The position numbers and the translations under genes were made by a program. The notes beneath the pieces were generated by a model. The model saw only the letters and a list, made by a program, of their open reading frames with translations, was not told the origin of the DNA and ran no database searches. 64,000 bases of DNA from JAWLDA01 sp041686855 (GTDB taxonomy: Bacteria; Bacillota; Limnochordia; DTU080; RSA5), in assembly GCA_041686855.1 (NCBI GenBank), contig JAWLDA010000002.1, positions 62,001-126,000 on the forward strand, given 5' to 3'. This document shows positions 34,111 to 42,614 of this stretch, in pieces. Numbering within the stretch: position 1 is the first letter of the stretch; each line of letters opens with the position of its first letter.

Positions 34111-34137
34111 AGAGCGCCGAGATGATCTCGGCGCTCT
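34111..34137 (+). terminator. Terminator after tRNA-Leu(GAG)
   Basis: 12-base-pair stem AGAGCGCCGAGA / TCTCGGCGCTCT with a TGA loop, followed by a short T-rich tail. Confidence 0.8.
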
Positions 34138-34177
34138 TTGCGTTTCGCGTTGGTCCGATGACCAAGATCAAGACGCG

Positions 34178-34226
34178 AGAAGGGGCGGCCTCTGATCACA
34201 CGGAAGACAGAGTCCGCCCCACTTCT
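34178..34226 (-). terminator. Long hairpin downstream of the small secreted protein gene
   Basis: AGAAGGGGCGG pairs with CCGCCCCACTTCT (one bulge) and an inner CTCTG pairs with CAGAG. It lies 27 bases after the gene at 34253-34483 and could terminate it, but the T tract is weak. Confidence 0.5.
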
Positions 34227-34252
34227 ACGACTAGTAATGCAGTCGGTAGAGT

Positions 34253-34483
34253 TTACCAAATGCCCTTGGGCCAAATCGCCCCTTGTGTCGACATGGTCGA
34301 CACTTCTTGCTCGTCGCTCTCTTCGTCGACGATGGGGTTTTTGTCCTTGGCGACATCCGGGATCAGCTCTTGTACCCGGTCGCGATTATCCGCACCCAAC
34401 TCCGCCTCAGGCGCAGCCGCGTACACTCCCGAGCTCAACGCCAACAGCGCACAGAGAAAAACTGCAATGATCCAACGCCTCAT
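34253..34483 (-). CDS. Small secreted acidic protein
   Basis: 76 residues. Signal peptide MRRWIIAVFLCALLALSSGVYA with likely cleavage at VYA-AAP, leaving an acidic mature part of about 53 residues (DVAKDKNPIVDEESDEQEV) and an aromatic ending IWPKGIW. ATG start chosen because AAAGGAGG lies ten bases upstream; the open frame extends 15 codons further. Not recognised. Perhaps a spore- or envelope-associated peptide. Confidence 0.7.
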   Translation of the reverse strand: MRRWIIAVFLCALLALSSGVYAAAPEAELGADNRDRVQELIPDVAKDKNPIVDEESDEQEVSTMSTQGAIWPKGIW

Positions 34484-34554
34484 GGAACTCTCGCCTCCTT
34501 TCCCACTCTCGCCTCGTCCCCCGAACAAAGCTATTAATAAACTACGTTGGCTTA

Positions 34555-36051
34555 TCAGTGCGAAATATCGTGAAGGTTGACGAACGCATCGACGACCTCT
34601 GGATCGTACTCAGTCCCGGCCCGTCCCATAATGTACTCAATCCCTTTGGTATGGGCCTCTTTGGAGTCTGCGCTCTCAAGCGCGCAGTCAACGTACCCTT
34701 CCACGACTGAGATGATCCGAGCGTATAAGGGAATCTCATTACCGGCCAAACCGTCGGGTCCCCCAGATCCATCGAAACGCTCTCTGTGATGCCTCACTGC
34801 AGTTCGCACGTCGTCAGGCACGTCGAACATCTGCAGCACCCGATCCCCCAATAAAGGATGTTCTCCCACGCCCTCCCCTTCACCTTGGGCAGGGGAGAAA
34901 ATATTGGAACCCTCACCCATCGACGTGAGGCCGACATCGTGGAGACGAGCCGCGTGCGAGAGTCCTTCAAGGCCATCTTTGTCGATGCCGCACACGCCGC
35001 CGAGAATCTTAGCGTACTTGGCGACGAGATCCGAACGTCCGCGCAGGTGCGGATAGAGGCATTCCATGGTATCCATAAGTCCCAAGAGCGCTGTGAAATA
35101 CCGCAGCAGCTGCTTATCTTTCCAATCGATGGCGACACGAACCGATCCACCCGTCTGAGGGGAACGGATCACCGAGTTGAGTGTGACGGAGACGCCTTCC
35201 CACTCTCGCCAGCGGTCTTGTTGCGCATAGTAGGTCGAGGCACGCTGCAAATACCCAACAGCACCCTGGTGGTCACCTGTAGCGTGAGCAACCGACCCAA
35301 AGAGCTCACACAACCGCGCTACCTCCGCCTTGTCGAGCCCACTCATGTTCTCCCAGAGCGTCCGTAGCGCCAGACTGCCATAATGTAACGCCTGTGCGAC
35401 ATCGCCGCGCCTGAGGTGGAGCCGCCCGAACTCTGTCATCGTGTAGGCGAGCGCTTGAGATTGCTTGAGCTCTTCCATGATACGCAGTGCATGGGTCAAA
35501 CGCTCCTCGGCGGCGTCAAACTCCCCCAACTCTACGCTGATCAATCCCAGGTTGTTGAGGATGTTGGCGGTCGTTACCGAACTGGAGAGCTCCTCAGCCA
35601 ACGCCAACGCCCGTTCGTGTGTCTCGTACGCCTCGCGCCAATTTGCGCAGGCAATGTGTCCAAGACCCAAGATCATGTGCATATGTAACAAGAGCGCCGA
35701 GTCGACGACTCCTTCGTCTCTCGCCCGCGCAAACGCTCGCTCAGCCGTTGCGACACTCTCGGGTCCCATGCCGCGCAAGTACTGACACAAGCTCAAATTG
35801 CACAGCGAGCGCACAGCCACTTCAAACGAACCGTCAGCGCTCAGGGTTACCGACTCGTCGAAACACGCGTTGGCCTCTTGGAGCATGTTGAGCTCGAGCA
35901 TCACAGAGCCCAAGCCGTTAAGCGCCGTACACAACTCGGCCGGCGTCCCAGTGCATCGGGTCCACTCGAGCCATTTCTCCATAGATTCGCGCGCGGCAAG
36001 CACAAGTCCTGTTTCAAAGTACTCTTGTGCCTGCGCGGCTAGTCTATGCAT
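34555..36051 (-). CDS. TPR-repeat protein with a C-terminal HD-GYP-like domain
   Basis: 498 residues from ATG 36051 (MHRLAAQAQEYFETG), after GGTGAGGG. Residues about 1-310 are tetratricopeptide-like helices (repeated LNGLGSVMLELNMLQEA, LNNLGLISVELGEFDAAEE patterns). The C-terminal about 170 residues follow the HD-GYP layout: SHAARLHDVGL, GEHPLLGDRVL, VRHHRERFDGSGGPDGL and PLYARIISVVEGY. The usual HDIGK is HDVGL and GYP is GGP, so phosphodiesterase activity on cyclic di-GMP is uncertain. Probably a signalling protein with a protein-binding sensor half. A hairpin-rich leader precedes it. Confidence 0.8.
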   Translation of the reverse strand: MHRLAAQAQEYFETGLVLAARESMEKWLEWTRCTGTPAELCTALNGLGSVMLELNMLQEANACFDESVTLSADGSFEVAVRSLCNLSLCQYLRGMGPESVATAERAFARARDEGVVDSALLLHMHMILGLGHIACANWREAYETHERALALAEELSSSVTTANILNNLGLISVELGEFDAAEERLTHALRIMEELKQSQALAYTMTEFGRLHLRRGDVAQALHYGSLALRTLWENMSGLDKAEVARLCELFGSVAHATGDHQGAVGYLQRASTYYAQQDRWREWEGVSVTLNSVIRSPQTGGSVRVAIDWKDKQLLRYFTALLGLMDTMECLYPHLRGRSDLVAKYAKILGGVCGIDKDGLEGLSHAARLHDVGLTSMGEGSNIFSPAQGEGEGVGEHPLLGDRVLQMFDVPDDVRTAVRHHRERFDGSGGPDGLAGNEIPLYARIISVVEGYVDCALESADSKEAHTKGIEYIMGRAGTEYDPEVVDAFVNLHDISH

Positions 36052-36228
36052 GCAACCCTCACCTTTCGCTACTTGCGGGCACACAAAAGCCTGATCAAGA
36101 CGGCAACGAACGAACGGCCAAGAGCAGGAACCGGCGAGAGCATCCTTCGACAGACGACAGACGAACCCCTCTGTGGCAATGGCGAAGCGTGGAAGTTCCC
36201 AATCGACCACATTCACTTGGAAAAGTCC

Positions 36229-36575
36229 AGGACCCCCTGGGGTGGGGGGTCCTGTGCGCGGGTGGAAACGAGTGAAGGGGTATCCCAATCTCGCTGCCTC
36301 CTACTGGGGCAGTCGGGTCCCTTCGGACGACGCTTCGGTCGGGTAGCTCGAACCTGTTGACGTGGCAAGAGCGCGGATCCTGCCACCGTGCAACGTACGA
36401 GCTCTTGGAAAGCGTCGCCGTCTTCCTGGGGGATGTTAACCGTGCCTTCCACGGTACCCCCGTTGATCCTAAGCTTATCACGGGGTGCGCCCGTACGATG
36501 TCGAATGCTCTCCCTTGCTCTATCGAATTTCGTCGAAGACCACTGAAAAGTCGATGTACTAAGAGAGAGAGGCTC
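36229..36575 (-). other. Structured leader or small RNA upstream of the TPR/HD-GYP gene
   Basis: This is most of a 524-base gap (36052-36575) with no convincing gene. On the minus strand it has four hairpins in a row: 36428-36461 (GGGGG/CCCCC outer stem with inner ACCGTG/CACGGT), 36362-36386 (GTGGCA/TGCCAC), 36274-36324 (GAAGGG/CCCTTC with inner CTGCC/GGCAG), and 36229-36253 (AGGACCCCC/GGGGGTCCT then GGACTTTT, terminator-like). A minus-strand frame at 36213-36452 (GTG, 79 residues) overlaps them; its first half is plausibly coding and its second half is not. I match it to no known riboswitch class. Confidence 0.4.
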
Positions 36576-36983
36576 TTACGCCGATCGCAATTGGCGGACG
36601 ATCCATTTCCATGCGAGGTAGACCACGGCCATGTCGTCGAACCATCCAAGGACGGGTATCGCCGCGCCCGGGAGGAGGTCCAATGGGCTGAGCACGTAGA
36701 AAAGCGCGCCTAGTGCCACCAGTTTCCGCCATGTGGGAATGCGGGGGTGGAAGAGGAACCGCGCCAGGGTACCCAGAGAGCCGGCCTCGGTGGTTGTCCC
36801 ACCCCGGGGGTCGTCGAAGTCAGGGTTGATATGCCCGCGAAATGCGCCTCGGGTCCTTCGCGACTCCCTCTTGCCGGGGTCTTCGCCTTTGACGTCCTTC
36901 CCATCGACATCACGCACCTGATGACCGCAGTATGGACAAACCTTTGCCAACGCGATCTCCTTGTGACACGCATCGCACTTCAC
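36576..36983 (-). CDS. Zinc-ribbon and DUF1232 membrane protein
   Basis: 135 residues. N-terminal zinc ribbon MKCDACHKEIALAKVCPYCGHQ, a charged linker, then a DUF1232 domain with RKLVALGALFYVLSPLDLLPG and the characteristic GWFDDMAVVYLAWKWI, giving two membrane-associated helices. DUF1232 proteins are common and of unknown function. The zinc ribbon fused in front is less usual. No strong ribosome site is visible. Confidence 0.8.
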   Translation of the reverse strand: MKCDACHKEIALAKVCPYCGHQVRDVDGKDVKGEDPGKRESRRTRGAFRGHINPDFDDPRGGTTTEAGSLGTLARFLFHPRIPTWRKLVALGALFYVLSPLDLLPGAAIPVLGWFDDMAVVYLAWKWIVRQLRSA

Positions 36984-37043
36984 CCTAGCTCACCTCAATC
37001 CACCGCATGAGTCGGCACGCCAACGCTTGCGCGTCCCTATCGT

Positions 37044-37631
37044 TCAAAGCGCCAATTCCCCATCGATGGAACGACCCCAGAGTCGCCGGTACATCGAGTA
37101 GGTCGAGAGCACTTTGCGTACGTACGCTCGCGTCTCGGGGAACGGAATGTCATCAATCTCCTCGATCGTTCCGGACCACTCCTCGTCACTCAGCCAACGA
37201 AGGACGTTGCCTCGTCCTCCGTTGTATGCCGCTAGCGCGAGGACTGTCTCTCCTTCAAACAGACGCCTCAGATCGGCCAAATACCAGGCGCCCAAGCGCA
37301 CATTCATCTCGGGCTCAAAGAGCATCTCCAGCGCGAACGACTCAATTCCGACCCGCTCTGCCACCCATTCAGCGGTCTCAGGCATCAGCTGCATAAGTCC
37401 CCGCGCTCCTTTAGCCGAGATGGCATAGGGATTAAACCCACTCTCCACGCGCATGATCGAGGCGATGAGAAGCGGGTCGATTTGATGCGTCAGCGCGTAC
37501 CGCTCAACGGTCTCCCTGTAGGGTAAGGGGTACGACGTTCGCAATACGAGAAGCGCGCAATAAATCAGTAACGCCCCGAGGGCGAGCAGCATGACGATGC
37601 GCCGGATCCGAATTTTTGCCAGCGTGTTCAC
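37044..37631 (-). CDS. Lytic murein transglycosylase (SLT family)
   Basis: 195 residues. One N-terminal membrane anchor (VMLLALGALLIYCALLVL), then an SLT domain with the catalytic Glu in IASIMRVESGFNPYAIS, the KGARGLMQLMPETAEWV block and LALAAYNGGRGNVLRWL. Cleaves peptidoglycan glycan strands with anhydro-muropeptide formation, outside the membrane. Same strand as the mgsA-coaE-mutM-polA group; similar to Bacillus yjbJ-type or SleB-independent enzymes. Confidence 0.92.
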   Translation of the reverse strand: MNTLAKIRIRRIVMLLALGALLIYCALLVLRTSYPLPYRETVERYALTHQIDPLLIASIMRVESGFNPYAISAKGARGLMQLMPETAEWVAERVGIESFALEMLFEPEMNVRLGAWYLADLRRLFEGETVLALAAYNGGRGNVLRWLSDEEWSGTIEEIDDIPFPETRAYVRKVLSTYSMYRRLWGRSIDGELAL

Positions 37632-37687
37632 CTACCACAAAAGCTCTCTCGACTTCAACTGACTGCGACTAGAGGGAGCGTATGCTC

Positions 37688-38074
37688 CTACGACGCACTC
37701 GATGTCAGCTGAGAGTCCAGAGCGGCCAAAAGCTTGTCGGCGGTAGCGACATTGGTGGCCAATGGGACATTGTGCACGTCGCATACCCGCAATAGCGCTG
37801 TGATGTCGGGTTCATGGGGTTGAGCCGTCAAGGGATCCCGCAGAAAGATGACGGCTGCAACCTGGCCGGACGCCACCTGCGCACCGATCTGTTGGTCCCC
37901 GCCGTAAGGACCGGAGAGCATCGCCTCTACCTCAAGGCCCGTCGCCTCCGCGACTCGGCGGGCCGTGGTCCCCGTTCCCACCAGGACAAATCGTTCCAAA
38001 GAGCTTCGGTGCGCCTGGCAAAAGGTCACCATGTCGTCTTTCTTTTCGTCGTGGGCAATCAGCGCGATGCGCAC
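37688..38074 (-). CDS. mgsA: Methylglyoxal synthase
   Basis: Converts dihydroxyacetone phosphate to methylglyoxal and phosphate, a bypass of lower glycolysis. 128 residues from the GTG at 38074 (RIALIAHDEKKDDMV), matching the family start. Signatures are LVGTGTTARRVAEATG, LSGPYGGDQQIGA with the catalytic Asp nearby, and IFLRDPLTAQPHEPDI. The gene overlaps the end of coaE by 16 bases, so it is probably translated from the same message. Confidence 0.95.
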   Translation of the reverse strand: MRIALIAHDEKKDDMVTFCQAHRSSLERFVLVGTGTTARRVAEATGLEVEAMLSGPYGGDQQIGAQVASGQVAAVIFLRDPLTAQPHEPDITALLRVCDVHNVPLATNVATADKLLAALDSQLTSSAS

Positions 38075-38673
38075 AGCCGCAGCCACTCCTTCCATACCTC
38101 GCCAACCTGTCTCAGCGTCTCGTACAGTTCACCGGTGTTATCAATGACGTCGTCGGCGCGCCTCGCCTTCTCCTCGGTGGGTAACTGGGCACGGATACGC
38201 GCCTCGGCTTGCGCCTCGTTCAAATCGTTACGATTCATCAGGCGGCGCTTCTGCACCTCGAAAGGCGCGTACACCACTAAGACTCGATCGAAGCGGGCCA
38301 AGCTCATGCCGGTCTCGTAAAGCAGGGGAATGTCGCAGACGACAACCTGAAAGCGTCCCTCGGCCTTGAGACGGTGGAGGGCTTGGTCCATCCGTTGACG
38401 CACGCGTGGGTGAATGATCGCTTCGAGCTCCGATCGCCGTGATTTGTCGTTAAAGACAATCTCCCCCAACGCCTGCCTGTCGAGGGTGCCGTCACTTGCG
38501 ATCACTCCAGGACCGAATGCCGCTCGAATCTCCTCAAGGGCCGGTTCCCCCGGCTCCACCACCTCGCGCGCGGCCTGATCGGCGTCAAGCACCGCTGCTC
38601 CAAGCTCCATGAGACGTCTGGAGACCGTGCTCTTTCCGGTCGCGACGCCCCCTGTCAATGCGACGACCAACAT
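38059..38673 (-). CDS. coaE: Dephospho-CoA kinase
   Basis: Last step of coenzyme A synthesis. 204 residues with the P-loop ALTGGVATGKSTVSRRL, VLDADQAAREVVEPG, VVCDIPLLYETGM and the LMNRNDL lid region. 61 bases downstream of mutM; polA-mutM-coaE order is conserved in Bacilli. Confidence 0.96.
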   Translation of the reverse strand: MLVVALTGGVATGKSTVSRRLMELGAAVLDADQAAREVVEPGEPALEEIRAAFGPGVIASDGTLDRQALGEIVFNDKSRRSELEAIIHPRVRQRMDQALHRLKAEGRFQVVVCDIPLLYETGMSLARFDRVLVVYAPFEVQKRRLMNRNDLNEAQAEARIRAQLPTEEKARRADDVIDNTGELYETLRQVGEVWKEWLRLCASR

Positions 38674-38734
38674 GTCGTCATCCTCCTTTAAGCATCGCGA
38701 GAAGCTCCGGTCCGCTGGTGTAAGAATCGAGCCA

Positions 38735-39556
38735 TCAGCGCTGACAGCGGTCGCAAAACACGCTGCTTCTCCCAGCGATCTTTACACTCGACAGAGGCGC
38801 CCCGCAGCGAACGCACGGCTCACCCGCCCGTCCGTAAACTCGCAAGCGCTCCTGAAACGACCCTTTACGGCCATCCGCGTCGATATAGTCTCGCATGGAG
38901 GTCCCGCGATGCTCGATCCCCTCATTTAAGACCTCTTGCAGAGCCCCGCAAAGCGACTCCACCTCGGCCTTACTGAGGCTGCCGGCAGGTCGTTCGGGGC
39001 GGAGGCCCGCTCGATGAAGCGCCTCGTCAGCGTAGATGTTGCCGATTCCCGCGATGAGCCGTTGGTCGAGCAGGAACGACTTGACGGGCCGGGTGCGACC
39101 GGCTACAAGCGCCGCCAAGTCGTTGGGACCGAAGTCGGCACGGATCGGCTCCGGACCCAACGCGATCGCGTCCTCGAGCGCGCCTTGATCGGCGTACCAC
39201 GTCACTCTCCCAAACTTCCTTTGATCGTCAAATTGGAGCGAGCGCCCATCCTCCAGCCCAATCAGGAATCGAGTGTAGGGCCCCGTCGTCGCAAGAGATT
39301 CCTCGACCACCCGGAGCTGTCCTGTCATTCTCAAGTGAATGCACAGGCGAGCGCCGTCATCCAACTGCGCGATCAGGTACTTACCCATTCGTCCCCAGCC
39401 TACGATCTGCCTGTTGACGAGGCGCTCTGTAAGCTCAGCAGGAGTCAACGGTTGTACGCAGCCGGCGAAGCACACCGACACGCGGACGATACGCGCCCCG
39501 GCCGTCCGCTCCTCCAACGATCGACGCACGGTTTCGACTTCGGGCAATTCCGGCAC
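38735..39556 (-). CDS. mutM: Formamidopyrimidine-DNA glycosylase
   Basis: Removes oxidised purines such as 8-oxoguanine and nicks abasic sites. 273 residues starting with GTG (PELPEVETVRRSLEER), where the Pro after the start is the catalytic nucleophile. It has LDDGARLCIHLRMTGQL, the helix-two-turn-helix region LDQRLIAGIGNIYADEAL, and a C-terminal four-Cys zinc finger (CVRCG, CDRCQ). The open frame continues far upstream into polA; the family start fixes the N-terminus. Confidence 0.97.
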   Translation of the reverse strand: MPELPEVETVRRSLEERTAGARIVRVSVCFAGCVQPLTPAELTERLVNRQIVGWGRMGKYLIAQLDDGARLCIHLRMTGQLRVVEESLATTGPYTRFLIGLEDGRSLQFDDQRKFGRVTWYADQGALEDAIALGPEPIRADFGPNDLAALVAGRTRPVKSFLLDQRLIAGIGNIYADEALHRAGLRPERPAGSLSKAEVESLCGALQEVLNEGIEHRGTSMRDYIDADGRKGSFQERLRVYGRAGEPCVRCGAPLSSVKIAGRSSVFCDRCQR

Positions 39557-39599
39557 GACACACTTCCTCTGGGTCACGAGTCTCTTGTTGGAACGAGGA

Positions 39600-42368
39600 T
39601 CACTCGAGCAAGACCGGCTCCTGATCCAGCCAGTTCGGACCCGACTGCACCTCAACCACCAAGGGGACCCGCAGTGATTCCACGCCCTCCATCTCCTCCT
39701 TGAGGAGACGGGCAAGAGCGGGCACATCGCCTGGCACCGCCTCAAAGAGCAACTCGTCATGAACCTGCAAGAGCAGGTAAGCCTCGAGTGACTCAGCCTG
39801 AATGCGTGCGTCCACACTAATCATCGCCGCTTTGATGAGATCGGCGGCGCTTCCTTGAATTGGCGTGTTGATGGCGGTGCGTTCCGCGAAGTTGCGCACC
39901 GCCCACTTGCGACTGGTGAGATCCGGCAAGTACCGGCGACGACCGCGCAACGTCGTCACGTACCCTCTCTCTCGGGCCTCTTTGACGACCTCTTTCATGT
40001 AGCGCGCCACCCCGGCATACCGTTCAAAGTACGTATCGATGAACGCCTGAGCCTCCGAGCGCGAGAGTCCGGTGTCACGCGCCAAACCAAAGCTGGAGAT
40101 CCCGTAGACGATGCCAAAGTTGACGGCCTTCGCCGCGCTGCGCTGCGCCCCGCTCACCTCGTCTGGATCAACGCCAAAGATCTCCGCGGCCGTCTTTTGG
40201 TGAATGTCCATGCCGGCACGAAACGCAGCGACGAGCTCCTCGTCTTCGCTGATGTGGGCGAGCACGCGCAACTCAATCTGTGAGTAATCCGCTTTAACGA
40301 GCGCAAACCCTTCTTTCGGCACGAAGACTCGGCGGATCCGGCGGCCCTGCTCAGTTCGCACAGGTATATTTTGCAAGTTAGGCCCTTGACTCGAGAGACG
40401 GCCAGTCGCCGCGACCACCTGGTTAAACGTCGTATGAATCCGTCCAGTCTCGTTGTGAACCAAGGCGGGTAAGGCGTCGACGTACGTACTCTTTAACTTT
40501 TGCACCTGGCGGTACTCAAGGATTTTAGCCGCAATCTCGTGCTCCAAGGCCAACTGCTCCAAAACGTCGGCGCTCGTCGACGGACCTGACTTCGTTTTAC
40601 TCACGACCGGAAGGCCCAGCCGCTCAAAGAGAATCTGGGCCAACTGCTTCGGCGAGTTGATGTTGAATCGCTCGCCGGCGAGGGTATGAATCTCCTCCTC
40701 CAAGCGAGTGATCTCCTCCTGCATCTGGGCAGCCATCTCCCGCAGCTGGCGCGCATCGATACGGATTCCCTCCCTCTCCATATCCGCAATAATCGGGGCG
40801 AGCGGCAGCTCGACCGTTTCGTACACGCCCTTGAGGCCGTCCTCGTCGATGCGTCCCTCTAACCGCTCCGCCAAACTTAGGAGCGTACGGCAACGCCCGG
40901 CCACACGCGGCGAAACCTCGCTGGGTTCGAGCGCCGCGAGGGGCGTCTTGGACTTGGCCTCCTGCAGCATCGGGGGCTCGCCGACGCCAAACTTAAGCGA
41001 TAAATCCTCGAGCGAATAGTCGCCCTGACCTGGGACGCACAAATACCCTTGGAGCATCACGTCGTCGACCCGGGCCTTTATTGTTAACTCGTGCGCCGCT
41101 GCGAGGGCATGCAGTCCTTTTACGTCGTGGCACACGTACTTCGGCGACTCCGAGCGAGCCTCGCTATCGCCGTGCTCGCCGCGACCCTCCGTTTCAACCA
41201 GGAGGGGACGTAACTGTCGTAGCGACTGCAGTGACGCGTTCTTACCTTTGTCGTGGCCGAGGGGCACGTACACAGCCCCGTCCTTGGTACCCCACGCCCA
41301 GCCGACGAGGTGAGTGTCGTGAGGGAACGAACCGTCCAAGACCGGGAGGAGCGCGACTCGTTCGGCTTCAGTCGCATGGGCCCACGCCGTGTCGAGCTCA
41401 TCCGGATCTGTGATAAGCGTCACCGGCAAGGGATCCTCGGAAACCTCCGGCCGGTCGGGTCCGTCGGCCGAGCGCTCTGAGCGCTCCTGTTCAGGTGGTT
41501 CGAGTTCGTCGAGGAGGCGCCTAAACTCGAGTCGACGGTAAAGAGAGCGGAGGGCCTCTTGGTCGGCGCCCGACCACGTTAACTCGTCCCAGTTTAGCAC
41601 GATGGGGACGTGCCGGTCGATGACGGCCAGTTCCTTGCTGACTCGCGCTTGCTCGGCATGCTCCTTGAGGAGCGCACCGGCCTTTCCCTTCACGCTATCC
41701 ACGCTCTCAAGGAGGCGCTCGAGGCTCTCGTACTCACTCAAGAGCCGTACGGCCGTCTTGGGACCAATCCCCGGCACACCGGGAATGTTATCGGACTTCT
41801 CTCCCGTCAGCCCTTTGAGATCGGCTACCTGGCTCGGCGCGACGCCTAGGCGTTCCTTTACTTCATCGTGACCAAATCGTTCCAAATCCCGAATCCCGCG
41901 CCGTGTAATGAGGGCTGAGACGCGCTCCGAGACGAGTTGGAGGGCGTCCATGTCGCCGGTGACGATCAACACGGCGCATCCTCTCTCTTCTGCCTCACGA
42001 GAGAGGGTCCCGATCACGTCATCCGCTTCGAAGCCTTCCAAGGCGTACGCCGGTATGCCGAATGCTTTGACCAACTCTTTGACCAGCGGTATTTGGGAGC
42101 GGAGCTCGTCCGCCATCGGCGGGCGCTCTTTTTTGTAATCCGAGAACGTTTCATGCCGAAAGGTGGGGCCGCTCAAATCGTAAGCGACAGCCAGATAGTC
42201 CGGGGCCTCCTCCTTTACCAGGCGGTTTAGCATCATGGCAAACCCCAGTACAGCGTTGGTATGCTCACCTGAGGCAGTCGTTAAGGTGGGTAGCGCGTAA
42301 AAGGCGCGGTAAATCAGGCTGTGCCCGTCGATCAGGACGGCTTTCCCCTGCGGTTTCGACTCCTTCAC
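39600..42368 (-). CDS. polA: DNA polymerase I
   Basis: Repair and Okazaki-fragment polymerase. 922 residues from the GTG at 42368, nine bases after AAAAGGAG. Order: 5'-3' exonuclease domain (LIDGHSLIYRAFYALP, EADDVIGTLS, GEKSDNIPGVPGIGPKTA); a degenerate 3'-5' exonuclease-like middle region lacking clear DEDD residues (VALLPVLDG); polymerase domain with DYSQIELRVLAHIS, the O-helix region RSAAKAVNFGIVYGIS, and LLQVHDELLFE. Confidence 0.97.
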   Translation of the reverse strand: MKESKPQGKAVLIDGHSLIYRAFYALPTLTTASGEHTNAVLGFAMMLNRLVKEEAPDYLAVAYDLSGPTFRHETFSDYKKERPPMADELRSQIPLVKELVKAFGIPAYALEGFEADDVIGTLSREAEERGCAVLIVTGDMDALQLVSERVSALITRRGIRDLERFGHDEVKERLGVAPSQVADLKGLTGEKSDNIPGVPGIGPKTAVRLLSEYESLERLLESVDSVKGKAGALLKEHAEQARVSKELAVIDRHVPIVLNWDELTWSGADQEALRSLYRRLEFRRLLDELEPPEQERSERSADGPDRPEVSEDPLPVTLITDPDELDTAWAHATEAERVALLPVLDGSFPHDTHLVGWAWGTKDGAVYVPLGHDKGKNASLQSLRQLRPLLVETEGRGEHGDSEARSESPKYVCHDVKGLHALAAAHELTIKARVDDVMLQGYLCVPGQGDYSLEDLSLKFGVGEPPMLQEAKSKTPLAALEPSEVSPRVAGRCRTLLSLAERLEGRIDEDGLKGVYETVELPLAPIIADMEREGIRIDARQLREMAAQMQEEITRLEEEIHTLAGERFNINSPKQLAQILFERLGLPVVSKTKSGPSTSADVLEQLALEHEIAAKILEYRQVQKLKSTYVDALPALVHNETGRIHTTFNQVVAATGRLSSQGPNLQNIPVRTEQGRRIRRVFVPKEGFALVKADYSQIELRVLAHISEDEELVAAFRAGMDIHQKTAAEIFGVDPDEVSGAQRSAAKAVNFGIVYGISSFGLARDTGLSRSEAQAFIDTYFERYAGVARYMKEVVKEARERGYVTTLRGRRRYLPDLTSRKWAVRNFAERTAINTPIQGSAADLIKAAMISVDARIQAESLEAYLLLQVHDELLFEAVPGDVPALARLLKEEMEGVESLRVPLVVEVQSGPNWLDQEPVLLE

Positions 42369-42614
42369 GTGGCCACACTCCTTTTGCCGATGCATCGTCT
42401 CACTCGTCTGCTGTTCCCCATGCGTCTTCCTCCGTCCGGAAAGCCCCCGACTAACGAGGATGTCTCCCGCTGAGTGGAAAAGGCGCCCATCCTCCCCTTA
42501 CGCTGGTATTCTCCCCTAAACTTCTCGAAAGGGAACCCCCCTAAAGGGCAAGAATTCGGCATGCGTGAGGCGGATTGGATTCACGCACCTTTCGCGCATA
42601 GGAGGCATCTACGA

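Noticed and set aside
36213..36452. Minus-strand 79-residue frame starting with GTG upstream of the TPR/HD-GYP gene
   Set aside because: Its first 35 residues look protein-like (VNIPQEDGDAFQELV) and recall short beta-rich proteins, but the second half is Arg/Pro-rich and runs through the terminator-like hairpin. I keep it inside the structured-leader entry and do not call it a gene.
39557..39817. Longer start for mutM
   Set aside because: The nucleophilic Pro must directly follow the initiator; only the GTG at 39556 gives PELPEVE. The upstream sequence is the end of polA in another frame.
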